From positions 434,001-498,000 of the forward strand of contig CANMUS010000003.1 of NCBI GenBank assembly GCA_947501215.1: 64,000 nucleotides of DNA, written 5' to 3'. This DNA comes from an uncultured Erythrobacter sp. Its GTDB lineage: Bacteria; Pseudomonadota; Alphaproteobacteria; Sphingomonadales; Sphingomonadaceae. Positions 17,628 through 25,599 of this stretch are shown in pieces (the stretch's first letter is position 1; each line of letters opens with the position of its first letter). The position numbers and the translations under genes were made by a program. The notes beneath the pieces were generated by a model. The model made no database searches and had not been told where the DNA came from. It saw nothing but the letters and a program-made list of their open reading frames with translations.

Positions 17628-18380
17628 CTAGATCATCGCAAAGAGACGACCGGCCAGCCACCCCATCCCGACGGACAGCATGACGGCGAGGAGACCGTAG
17701 AGCAACGACAAGTCCTGCGAATACTCCTCGACCTGCCGTTCGAAGCCGACTTTCTGGACTTCCACTTCGGTCTGCGCCGAGGCGATTACCCGCCCGCGAC
17801 TCACCGCGAAAGTCTCGGCAGTGTAGGTCCCGGTGGTCACGTTGGACGGCAAGGTAATCCGTGCCTGATACAACACCTGTTCGCTGATCTGCACGCCCTC
17901 GAAATCCTGCTTGTAGAGCTGCTGGCGCGTTTTCAGATCGACGAGCCCGGCGGAAAAGCGCGCCTGTTCGTCCAAATCGATCACGCCGCTCGGGCTGAGC
18001 TGGATATAGTCGGTGCCGAACTCGTAAATCGCGGCCGTTTTCTCGTCCACGATCTCATCAATGGGACGGGAGGAGGCGACCGCGAAGAACGAGGGGACCG
18101 AGCGAAAATCGGTGCTTTCCGCATTGACCCACACGCCGAGGAAGCGCCCCTTCTCGCGCAGGCGGGCAGGTTCGGCCGGACCTTTGAGCACCACCACGAT
18201 GTCGTATTGATTGCCCACCGCGCGCCCGCCCGGATCGAGGACGGCACCGAACAACAACAGCTCCGTGCCGGTGAATCCTTGCCTGACCTCCACCTCGTGC
18301 TGGCTGACCTCGGGCACGAGGATCGGGTCGCGCTGGCCCATCAGCGCGAAGGCGCAAAGGAGGATCAGCAGTATCCTCAC
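17628..18380 (-). CDS. TIGR02186-family transmembrane protein
   Basis: 250 residues from a GTG that overlaps the TauE-like stop (GTGA). A signal peptide (VRILLILLCAFALMG, about 1-17) leads to a periplasmic domain of about 200 residues beginning RDPILVPEVSQHEVEV, and a single C-terminal membrane helix (SLLYGLLAVMLSVGMGWLAGRLF) that anchors the protein with a very short cytoplasmic end. This matches the alphaproteobacterial TIGR02186 family of unknown function, which typically follows a TauE/SafE-type permease gene as here, so the two probably work together in export of a sulfur or other anion. Confidence 0.85.
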   Translation of the reverse strand: MRILLILLCAFALMGQRDPILVPEVSQHEVEVRQGFTGTELLLFGAVLDPGGRAVGNQYDIVVVLKGPAEPARLREKGRFLGVWVNAESTDFRSVPSFFAVASSRPIDEIVDEKTAAIYEFGTDYIQLSPSGVIDLDEQARFSAGLVDLKTRQQLYKQDFEGVQISEQVLYQARITLPSNVTTGTYTAETFAVSRGRVIASAQTEVEVQKVGFERQVEEYSQDLSLLYGLLAVMLSVGMGWLAGRLFAMI

Positions 18381-19288
18381 AACGGATACACCGTGTAAAT
18401 CTCGTCCGGCTGATAGAACAGGCCGAGAAACATGCGGAAGGCGATCACGAGAACGATTGCGGCCAGGATCAGCCGTAGCAACTCGGGCTTGGCTTTCACC
18501 GCGATCTGCGACCCGACTTGCGCACCGGTGACCGAGCCGATCAGCAGCAAGAAGACGAGCACGATGTCCACCGCCTTGGTCGTCAGCGAGTGCATCATGG
18601 TGGTCGCCATGGTCACGAAAAGGATGTTGAACAGGCTGGTGCCGACGACGACATTCGCGCTCATGCCCAGAATGTAGAGCATGGCGGGCACGAGGATGAA
18701 ACCGCCGCCCACCCCCATCAGCATGGTCAGGATGCCTACGACGACACCGACCAGCAGCGGGGCGAGCGGAGAAATGTAGAGCCCGGACCGATAGAAACGC
18801 CATTTCATCGGCAGGCTGGCGACCAGCGGATGGTGACGGCGCTTGGGAGCCTGCTTGCTGCCGGATTTGGCACCGCGCAACAGTTCGACCGATTCCTTCG
18901 CCATCAGCAGCCCGATCGAGCCCAGCAGGATAACGTAAAGCGCGTTGATGACGACATCGATCTGGCCGATCGAGCGGAAGAAACGGAACAGCAGCGCGCC
19001 GAAGCCCGATCCGACCACCCCGCCTGCGACCATCACCGCACCCATGCGGTAGTCGACACCCTTGCGCCCGCTGTGCGCGATCACGCCTGTCACGCTGGCC
19101 CCGGTCACCTGTGTCGAAGCCGAAGCGGCGGCCACTGTGGGTGGCACTCCGTAGAAGATCAGCAGCGGCGTCGTCAGGAAGCCTCCGCCTACTCCGAACA
19201 GACCCGAAAGCACGCCCGTCAGCCCGCCCAGCGCGACGATCCACAGCCCGTTTACGGACAGGTTCGCAATGGGCAGGTATACATCCAT
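18377..19288 (-). CDS. TauE/SafE-family anion permease
   Basis: 303 residues, eight or so membrane helices. Family features: GLTGVLSGLFGVGGGFLTTP near the N terminus and GILTMLMGVGGGFILVPAM in the second half, the internally repeated glycine-rich motif of TauE/SafE exporters, which move sulfite, sulfonates or related anions out of the cell. A basic loop of about 35 residues (KSGSKQAPKRRHH) separates the halves. Its stop overlaps the GTG start of the TIGR02186 gene. The substrate cannot be read from sequence. Confidence 0.9.
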   Translation of the reverse strand: MDVYLPIANLSVNGLWIVALGGLTGVLSGLFGVGGGFLTTPLLIFYGVPPTVAAASASTQVTGASVTGVIAHSGRKGVDYRMGAVMVAGGVVGSGFGALLFRFFRSIGQIDVVINALYVILLGSIGLLMAKESVELLRGAKSGSKQAPKRRHHPLVASLPMKWRFYRSGLYISPLAPLLVGVVVGILTMLMGVGGGFILVPAMLYILGMSANVVVGTSLFNILFVTMATTMMHSLTTKAVDIVLVFLLLIGSVTGAQVGSQIAVKAKPELLRLILAAIVLVIAFRMFLGLFYQPDEIYTVYPL

Positions 19289-19334
19289 GAAAGCGCCCTA
19301 TCGCAGCCCCCGCCCGGATAAAAGCTGAACCGTG

Positions 19335-20447
19335 TCAGAAGCCCGCCGCAAGGGCGATCGCTGCTCCGGAAGAGGGCTCGGCATTGCCGGCCACGCGGAA
19401 GCGGTAGTCGGCCGCGATACGCGCCTGTCCATTGCCGAGACCGAAATCCAGCTTGAGCATCGGGCCGATGTCCACCCGTGACGCGCCGCGCTGCGCGCCG
19501 GCCCAAGCCCCGGCACCGGCGCGCACCAATAATGGATCGTTGTCCTCGAAGTCGCGGGTGAGGTCGATACTGCCATCGACAAACCCCGTTGCGAAATCAC
19601 CGGCGACGTAACCTGCCTGAGCATAGCCGGAGGCTTCGAGGCCCAACGGCATTTGCGAGTTTTCAATACCTGCCGAAACGAAGGCGGCAGGTCGCAACCT
19701 CACCTGATCGGCGGATTCTGTTGCGCGCAATTCCGCGTGCAGCACTAACGGCAAGCCGCCAACCGGCCTTGCGCGCATACCGAGCGCCGCCTCGGTTTCC
19801 CCTGCTGTCACCAGCGCCTTGCTGGCTCGCGCATAGATCGCGGGATCGTGCCTGCTGGACGGCGCAAGGCGATACCCAATCACCGCGCCTGCCTGACTGG
19901 CTCCGTAGCTTGCCGGCCGCCCTCCACCGGTGAGCGCGGACGTTCCTCCATCGCGCAGCAACAACCAAGCATCGATCCGCCATGCTTTCAGCCAATCGGC
20001 ATCATATTGAGGTGCGGCTTCCAGCGTGCGGTCGATCGATTCCCCGGCGCCGCCCGGCACGTGCGACTGTGCCACGTCGGTCTGCCGCGATAAGCTTTCT
20101 TCCAGCACCCGCTCACCAGTTCCGAAATGCTCGCGCTGATCACGGCTCGTCAGCTTGACGATTGGGAAAATCGGCATTTGTTTGCTGGAGGGCGCAGGGT
20201 TTGGATCCGGTTCGGCATATGATGGAACCGTTTGATCGTATTTGGGCACCGGCCTCGCTTGGGGTCCTACCGCGACGGTGTCTTCACCTTCGTACGAGAA
20301 TGCAAGCGTCTTGGATTTTATCGGCTGATTGATCGCCTGCCAGGGACTCTGCCACGAAATCGCACGGATCAGCAGCCAGCCGATTAGCAGCAAGCCAAGG
20401 AATAGAAGAGGCTGCCCTCGACGCGCCTCCACTGCGCCATCGCTCAT
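19335..20447 (-). CDS. NfrA C-terminal-like outer-membrane/periplasmic protein
   Basis: 370 residues from an ATG overlapping the stop of the NfrB-like gene (ATGA). One N-terminal hydrophobic segment (about 12-31, PLLFLGLLLIGWLLI) is followed by a polar linker and then a C-terminal half with alternating hydrophobic/Gly-rich strands ending in ALAAGF, which looks like a small outer-membrane barrel. The layout and the partner gene suggest a shortened relative of bacteriophage N4 adsorption protein A (about 990 residues in E. coli), retaining the C-terminal barrel but lacking the TPR part. Family assignment is by context plus this general look, not by a strong motif. Confidence 0.55.
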   Translation of the reverse strand: MSDGAVEARRGQPLLFLGLLLIGWLLIRAISWQSPWQAINQPIKSKTLAFSYEGEDTVAVGPQARPVPKYDQTVPSYAEPDPNPAPSSKQMPIFPIVKLTSRDQREHFGTGERVLEESLSRQTDVAQSHVPGGAGESIDRTLEAAPQYDADWLKAWRIDAWLLLRDGGTSALTGGGRPASYGASQAGAVIGYRLAPSSRHDPAIYARASKALVTAGETEAALGMRARPVGGLPLVLHAELRATESADQVRLRPAAFVSAGIENSQMPLGLEASGYAQAGYVAGDFATGFVDGSIDLTRDFEDNDPLLVRAGAGAWAGAQRGASRVDIGPMLKLDFGLGNGQARIAADYRFRVAGNAEPSSGAAIALAAGF

Positions 20448-21832
20448 GCGTGCGCCTCGGCTCTTGCGGCCAAGGCCGGATGGTCCTGGTGCTCCGTCTT
20501 GTCCCAAATGACAGTAGCACCGCGCAGCGTTCCTACATAGGCAGACAGGGCGCGGCGCGCGGCCATGATAGCGATGATGTTCGACACGATCAGCCGCGGT
20601 ACGGACAGCAAGCCCTGTCGCCATCCGTATTCGCGCGCGGTGAACAGCGCCCGCATTGCAAAGCGCCAGCCAAGCCCAATAAGATTGAGCAGCAACAGCC
20701 AGCCCAGCAGTCCGGAATATTCCGGTGCCGCAACCGCGCCGCTGCTCACCAACAGGTAGAGTAATCCACTCAGCCCGATAAGCAGGTAAGCAAGTGAAAG
20801 CAGAATGGCAGCAAGCGGCCCGCGCCGATCGCGCAGCTGCATCCAGATGTCCGCAGCCGAGCCCTGCCAGCCGAGCCGGTCCCAGCCCTGCAGCGCGATA
20901 CCATGCATCCAACGCGTCTTCTGACGGACAGCGTGATCGAGGCGTGAGGGAAAGAAGGCCCGCGTTGCGATCAGACGTCCGTCGGCAGTGCGGCAGCGCA
21001 GAAAGCGACCCCTGCCGCCTGCCTCGGCGATGCGCAGGCCGAGCTCGTAATCCTCGGTCAGCGATTGCCGCGCGAACGGCTCGTCGCCGAAGCGACCAAG
21101 CATGTCGCGTGAAATCGCGAGACCGACGCCTGCGCCCGGAATCGCCGCCCCCAAGGCGTCGCGCACCAGAAGCGCCTTTGCGTGCGATTCTGCGAACTCG
21201 TCTGCGTAGTGACTGCCAATCAGGGCGGACCCGCGCTGCGGGAGCGCCATAACGGGGAGTTGGGCGAAATCCGCCGCGTCCATCGCGTTGTCCAGCAGAG
21301 CGAGAGCTGCGGGATCGACCATGTCCTCCGCATCATGCAGCACGATCATGCGGGTCGCCGTCCCGCTACGCACTTCGTCTTCGCGCAAGGCAGCGTAGAG
21401 ACGGTTGAGGCAGTCGGCCTTGCTCGTCGGGCCGTCTTCGCCATGCACCACGATCCGCACTCTCGGATCGCCCCGCGCAGCCGCCATGGCCGAAGCCATC
21501 GTTGGCGGATCATTGTGGTAACAACCGACGTAAATCCGCAGATCGCGATAGGGCCAGACTTCGAGCATGTGGTAGATTGTCGGGCCAATCACCGCGGCTT
21601 CCTGCCATGCAGGGACGAGTACTGCTGCGCGGCCTGTTAACGGCCGTTCGGTCAGCTGCGATTCGTCGATTTTCGGGACTGCGATCCGGCCGCGCAGCCG
21701 CATCCAGATATAGGACAGGTCGACTGAGAATTCGTCGATCACGCCGATCGCGAAGAAGGCCGCGCAAAACAGCAGCAGTTCGCGATGGACGAGCAAAAAC
21801 CATTGCGCGACAGTGAATTCGCCGATGAACAC
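20444..21832 (-). CDS. NfrB-like membrane glycosyltransferase
   Basis: About 462 residues from a GTG (FIGEFTVAQWFLLVHRELLL); other GTG starts lie up to 45 bases upstream and the true start is uncertain. One N-terminal membrane helix is followed by a GT2 domain: AVLVPAWQEAAVI, DGPTSKADCLN, LHDAEDMVDP (metal-binding DxD-like site), LTEDYELGLR and QKTRWMHGIALQ (QxxRW of processive synthases), then three to four membrane helices. E. coli NfrB, the inner-membrane part of the phage N4 receptor system, is a c-di-GMP-controlled glycosyltransferase of this layout but has a C-terminal MshEN-type domain that is absent here. Product probably a surface glycan exported with the neighbouring protein. Confidence 0.8.
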   Translation of the reverse strand: MFIGEFTVAQWFLLVHRELLLFCAAFFAIGVIDEFSVDLSYIWMRLRGRIAVPKIDESQLTERPLTGRAAVLVPAWQEAAVIGPTIYHMLEVWPYRDLRIYVGCYHNDPPTMASAMAAARGDPRVRIVVHGEDGPTSKADCLNRLYAALREDEVRSGTATRMIVLHDAEDMVDPAALALLDNAMDAADFAQLPVMALPQRGSALIGSHYADEFAESHAKALLVRDALGAAIPGAGVGLAISRDMLGRFGDEPFARQSLTEDYELGLRIAEAGGRGRFLRCRTADGRLIATRAFFPSRLDHAVRQKTRWMHGIALQGWDRLGWQGSAADIWMQLRDRRGPLAAILLSLAYLLIGLSGLLYLLVSSGAVAAPEYSGLLGWLLLLNLIGLGWRFAMRALFTAREYGWRQGLLSVPRLIVSNIIAIMAARRALSAYVGTLRGATVIWDKTEHQDHPALAARAEAHA

Positions 21833-21917
21833 GACCCGTTCCCCCCCCGCCGAGGCATCTAGCGAAACGATCACCCCCTTGCAACGCGGTGCGGTTTGTT
21901 CAAAGGACCACCCCGAC

Positions 21918-23138
21918 ATGACCGAACGCCCTTCAGCCTTCCGCCTCGTTTTTGCCCCCGTGCGAGCGCTGTTCGTCAGCGATGCCTCGGCCGGTATCCT
22001 GCTCATTTTCGTGGCTGTTGCAGCGATGCTGGCCGCGAATTCGCCATTTGCCGCGGAGTACCAGCAGCTGTTCTACGGCAAGCTGGCGTGGACCCCGATC
22101 CCCAAGCTGTACGACCTCCATCTATGGATCAATGATGGCTTGATGGCGATCTTCTTCTTCGTCGTCGGGCTGGAGGTGAAGCGCGAGTGGATCGAGGGGC
22201 AATTGTCCACCGCGCAGCAGCGACGCCTGCCGATCATGGCGGCGGCTGCCGGCATGATCGTCCCGGCCCTGTTCTATGTCGGTGTCGTCGGCGGTGACAG
22301 CACCTTGCTGCGCGGCTGGGCGATCCCGGCCGCGACCGACATCGCCTTCGCGATGGGTGTGCTGGGCCTGCTCGGCAATCGGTGCCCGGCATCGCTCCGC
22401 CTGTTCCTGCTAACCGTCGCCATCGTGGACGACATCGGTGCGGTGCTCGTGATCGCAGCCTTCTATACCGAGAACATTAAGCTGGAATGGCTGGCCGCCT
22501 CCGCAGTCATCGTGGGTGCCATGCTGGCGATGAACAAGGCGCGCGTGTCCGCTTATTGGCCATTCATCCTGTTGGCGCTGGTGCTGTGGTTCTTCGTGCT
22601 CAACTCCGGCATCCACGCGACGATCGCGGGCGTCGTGGGCGCGCTGTGCATCCCAATGCGCGGCAAGGACGACGAGACCATGGTCGAAACCATGGAGCAC
22701 GCGCTGGCCCCGTGGAGCGCCTATTTGGTCGTACCTGTCTTCGGCTTCGCCAACGCCGGCGTGCCGCTGGCCGGTCTCGGCATGGAGCAATTGCTGGCCC
22801 CGTTGCCGGTGGCGATCATTGCAGGCCTCTTCCTCGGCAAGCAGATCGGCATCTTCTCGGCCATCTGGCTGGCGGACCGGCTGGGCATCGCCCCCCGTCC
22901 CGACCAGGCGAGCTGGCAGGAGATCTGGGGCATCACCCTGTTGTGCGGGATCGGCTTTACCATGTCGCTGTTTATCAGCGGGCTGGCCTTTGCGGGGCAG
23001 GAGTTGCTGATCAACGAGGCCAAGATCGGCATCCTGCTGGGGTCGTTGCTATCGGCAATCGTGGGCTACACGGTCATCCGCCTCTCGGCCGCGCACCCGG
23101 ACGATGCGAGTTCGCCTTACATCGAGAAGAAGGGCTGA
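21918..23138 (+). CDS. nhaA: Na+/H+ antiporter NhaA
   Basis: 406 residues from the ATG giving MTERPSAFRL (a longer reading upstream has no family similarity). About eleven to twelve membrane helices. The two adjacent pore aspartates are in AIVDDIGAVLVIA, and GLEVKREWIEGQL and PAATDIAFAMGVL are family hallmarks. NhaA swaps external protons for internal Na+, important for pH and salt tolerance, consistent with a marine or brackish lineage. Divergent from the NfrB-like gene; its stop abuts that of gloA directly (convergent, no spacer). Confidence 0.96.
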   Translation: MTERPSAFRLVFAPVRALFVSDASAGILLIFVAVAAMLAANSPFAAEYQQLFYGKLAWTPIPKLYDLHLWINDGLMAIFFFVVGLEVKREWIEGQLSTAQQRRLPIMAAAAGMIVPALFYVGVVGGDSTLLRGWAIPAATDIAFAMGVLGLLGNRCPASLRLFLLTVAIVDDIGAVLVIAAFYTENIKLEWLAASAVIVGAMLAMNKARVSAYWPFILLALVLWFFVLNSGIHATIAGVVGALCIPMRGKDDETMVETMEHALAPWSAYLVVPVFGFANAGVPLAGLGMEQLLAPLPVAIIAGLFLGKQIGIFSAIWLADRLGIAPRPDQASWQEIWGITLLCGIGFTMSLFISGLAFAGQELLINEAKIGILLGSLLSAIVGYTVIRLSAAHPDDASSPYIEKKG

Positions 23139-23576
23139 CTACCAGCTGCCGGTATTGGGCATGCTCGCCCACGGTTCCTGCGGGTCGAGATAGCCCTCTT
23201 GCAGTAGCTCGATCGAAATACCATCGGGTGTCCGCACGAAAGCCATATGCCCGTCGCGGGGTGGGCGATTGATCGTGTGGCCCGCATCCATCAACCGCTG
23301 GCAGGTCGCGTAGATATCGTCGACGCGATAGGCGAGGTGGCCGAAATTGCGTCCGCCATCGTAGCTCTCCGGCGCGCTGCCATCCTCGGGCGGCCAGTTA
23401 TAGGTAAGCTCAACCTCCGCCGTGCCTTCCTGACCCGGCGCGGCGAGGAACACCAGCGTGAAGCGTCCCTTCTCATTGTCGAAGCGGCGCACTTCCTTCA
23501 ACCCGATAAGATCGAAGAAGGCGACGGTCGCATCGATATTGGTGACGCGGATCATGGTGTGGAGGAATTTGGTCAT
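23139..23576 (-). CDS. gloA: Lactoylglutathione lyase (glyoxalase I), VOC family
   Basis: 145 residues with two VOC repeats. Metal ligands are visible as His in FLHTMIRV, Glu in VELTYN, His in FGHLAYRV and Glu in ISIELLQ. The enzyme converts the methylglyoxal-glutathione hemithioacetal to lactoylglutathione. Convergent with nhaA with adjacent stops, so each transcript must read through or end inside the neighbour. Confidence 0.93.
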   Translation of the reverse strand: MTKFLHTMIRVTNIDATVAFFDLIGLKEVRRFDNEKGRFTLVFLAAPGQEGTAEVELTYNWPPEDGSAPESYDGGRNFGHLAYRVDDIYATCQRLMDAGHTINRPPRDGHMAFVRTPDGISIELLQEGYLDPQEPWASMPNTGSW

Positions 23577-23610
23577 ACCGCGCAGATGGCGCGAATCTTC
23601 CAGGATACAA

Positions 23611-23642
23611 ACGAAAATGCGCCGCAGCGGCTGCGGCGCATT
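23611..23642 (-). terminator. Rho-independent terminator of the torF-like gene
   Basis: Perfect 12-bp stem AATGCGCCGCAG / CTGCGGCGCATT (23616-23627 and 23631-23642) with a 3-base loop. Read on the minus strand it is followed by TTTTCGTTTG, a good terminator 58 bases past the stop of the porin gene. Confidence 0.85.
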
Positions 23643-23700
23643 CGAATACTCTGGCGGGAGAGGGGACGAGCGCTAGCCCGCCCCCTGCCCGGCTGGTCAC

Positions 23701-24477
23701 TCAGAAACTGGCTGAAATCGTGCCCACGATCGCGTCGTCGGTGAAGCCGTCGATCGACGGACCTTCGACACCGACGTAGGAAACGCCGACTTCGAATATA
23801 CCGGCCGATGCGGTCGCGCCGATGGCCCAGTCCAGCCCGGTATCGTCTGCGGTACCGGCCAGCAGCGGCGGGGCCAGCGGCCCGTCTGTGTAGCCGAGGT
23901 GGCCGGTCAGGGTAATCGGCGTGTTGGGAACGCCTACACCGAGGTCGGTATAGACATAGAGATTGTCGTCATTGCCCAGCGAATCCTGGCTCGGCGCCCA
24001 GGCGACACCGACCGTGGCTTCCGCCGGGCCAAGGTTGAAGCCGAGCGAGGCGTAGGGCTCCCAATAATCGGTATCGAGTCCGAGGTCTTCGGTCGGGTAC
24101 AGATAGTACAGCACGCCGACATCGAAGCTGACGGCGTCGCTAATCTGGCCGCTGTACCCGGCATAGATGTCGACTTCGAGCTCGCCATAGGCGGGGCCTC
24201 CGTCGATGGATGATGCCCAGGTGCCGACGTAGAAACCGCTGTCGTGCGCGATGTCGATGCCACCCTGAATGGCGGGATCGCCGCCCGACAGCGAAACGCC
24301 GCGGAAACGATAGTCCGTGGTCAGCGCCACGTTGGCGGAGACGGTTACCGGACCGGCATCGACGCCGTCTTCGACCTCTTCAGCCGGGTTTGAAACCTGC
24401 GCCATCACCGGCGCGGCGGAAATGAGGCTCACGGATGCGAGCGAAACGGCCATCAGGCCGCGAAAGGACGTCAGCAT
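23701..24477 (-). CDS. TorF-family putative porin
   Basis: 258 residues. A signal peptide (about 1-26, ending APVMAQ) precedes a beta-rich barrel domain: repeated alternating strands, the opening NVALTTDYRFRGVSLSGGDPAIQGG is typical of the family, and the last residue is Phe (VGTISASF), as in outer-membrane barrels that need BamA. TorF-like proteins are annotated as porins of Gammaproteobacteria and Sphingomonadales; substrate unknown. Ends at a strong terminator and is transcribed divergently from the phosphatase gene. Confidence 0.88.
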   Translation of the reverse strand: MLTSFRGLMAVSLASVSLISAAPVMAQVSNPAEEVEDGVDAGPVTVSANVALTTDYRFRGVSLSGGDPAIQGGIDIAHDSGFYVGTWASSIDGGPAYGELEVDIYAGYSGQISDAVSFDVGVLYYLYPTEDLGLDTDYWEPYASLGFNLGPAEATVGVAWAPSQDSLGNDDNLYVYTDLGVGVPNTPITLTGHLGYTDGPLAPPLLAGTADDTGLDWAIGATASAGIFEVGVSYVGVEGPSIDGFTDDAIVGTISASF

Positions 24478-24749
24478 TACAAACTCCTACACGAGTGTCG
24501 CTTCGTCCCACCTGCGAATCCGTCGGGGCCGTTTAGGTGGCTCCTTGTCCGGATAGGGCAACTTTTGTGCACGTCGCGTCTTCTCTACGCAAGATATGGC
24601 CCGAAAACTTTTTGCACATGCAGCAAAACCTGTGATGTTTTCGCAACTGCACAACGTGCCATTCAGCGAAGGTTGTCCCGCGGCGGACTAGGCCCTATCT
24701 GGTCGCCCGGCGGGTTGGCCCGCATCCCTCTACCGAGAACTCAACCCAA
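24478..24749. other. Divergent intergenic region, torF-like gene / phosphatase gene
   Basis: 272 bases between two divergent starts. The central part (about 24590-24665) is less GC-rich than its surroundings and probably holds both promoters. I could not assign convincing -35/-10 pairs or an operator, and no ORF or RNA is apparent. Confidence 0.5.
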
Positions 24750-25553
24750 ATGCTTCGATCCCTTCGCCAATTATTCAAGGAACGTCCCACCGCGCGGCGC
24801 GTGGCGCGGGTTCCGGATGGCGAACGCTACTACGTGATCGGCGATATCCACGGTCGCCTGGACCTGTTCGAGGAACTGATCGAAGCGATCGAAGCCGACG
24901 ATGCAGCCAACGAAGCGGCAGGCACGACGGTCATCCTGCTCGGTGATTTGATCGACCGCGGCCCCGACAGTTGCGGCGTCATCGAACGTGCGCGCGACTG
25001 GGGCAAGACGCGCAAGGTGCGCTACATCGCCGGCAATCACGAGGAAATGTTCCTCGAGAGCTTCGACGACAAGGAGATGCTGCGCCACTTCGTCAAGCAT
25101 GGTGGGCGCGAGACGATCCTGAGCTACGGCATCAAGCGCAAGCGCTACAACGAACTTACGATGAAGGATCTGCAGACCGAAATGGCCGGCCTGATCCCGC
25201 AGGACCATCGCAAGTTTCTTGCGTCTTTCGAGGACCTGATTATCGCCGGCGACTATGTTTTCGTCCATGCCGGGCTCAATCCGAAGCGCCCGGTCGAAGA
25301 GCAAAAGCAAAGCGACTTGCGCTGGATCCGCGAGCGCTTTCTCAAGCATCCCGAGCCATTCAGCCATGTCGTCGTGCACGGCCACACGATCTTCGAGGAT
25401 ATCGAGCGGACCGACCATCGCATCGGCATCGATACGGGAGCATTTCGTACCGGCCGCCTGACCGCGCTCGTCCTCGAAGGCGATACCCGTCGTACAATCC
25501 AGGCAGCCGAGACCGACGGTTCGATCGCGATTCAGGCAGGCACGCTCGACTGA
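24750..25553 (+). CDS. PP2A/ApaH-type metallophosphoesterase (serine/threonine phosphatase)
   Basis: 267 residues. All five dimetal motifs are present in order: GDIHGR, GDLIDRG, GNHEE, HAG and HGHT, as in bacteriophage lambda-type protein phosphatases and PrpA/PrpB. The domain covers residues 28-225; no signal peptide or membrane segment. It could act on phosphoproteins or on dinucleotides; the sequence does not decide. It faces the S46 peptidase gene, with a shared hairpin between the two stops. Confidence 0.9.
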   Translation: MLRSLRQLFKERPTARRVARVPDGERYYVIGDIHGRLDLFEELIEAIEADDAANEAAGTTVILLGDLIDRGPDSCGVIERARDWGKTRKVRYIAGNHEEMFLESFDDKEMLRHFVKHGGRETILSYGIKRKRYNELTMKDLQTEMAGLIPQDHRKFLASFEDLIIAGDYVFVHAGLNPKRPVEEQKQSDLRWIRERFLKHPEPFSHVVVHGHTIFEDIERTDHRIGIDTGAFRTGRLTALVLEGDTRRTIQAAETDGSIAIQAGTLD

Positions 25554-25557
25554 AGCG

Positions 25558-25590
25558 TGGCAGGCTCCCGGCTGTTCCGGAAGCCTGCCA
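25558..25590. terminator. Hairpin between convergent phosphatase and S46 peptidase genes
   Basis: TGGCAGGCT (25558-25566) pairs with AGCCTGCCA (25582-25590), with a further CCGG/CCGG pair in the loop. It is placed to serve both convergent genes, but neither strand has a clear T-run after it, so termination efficiency is uncertain. Confidence 0.5.
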
Positions 25591-25599
25591 GCCCTTGCG

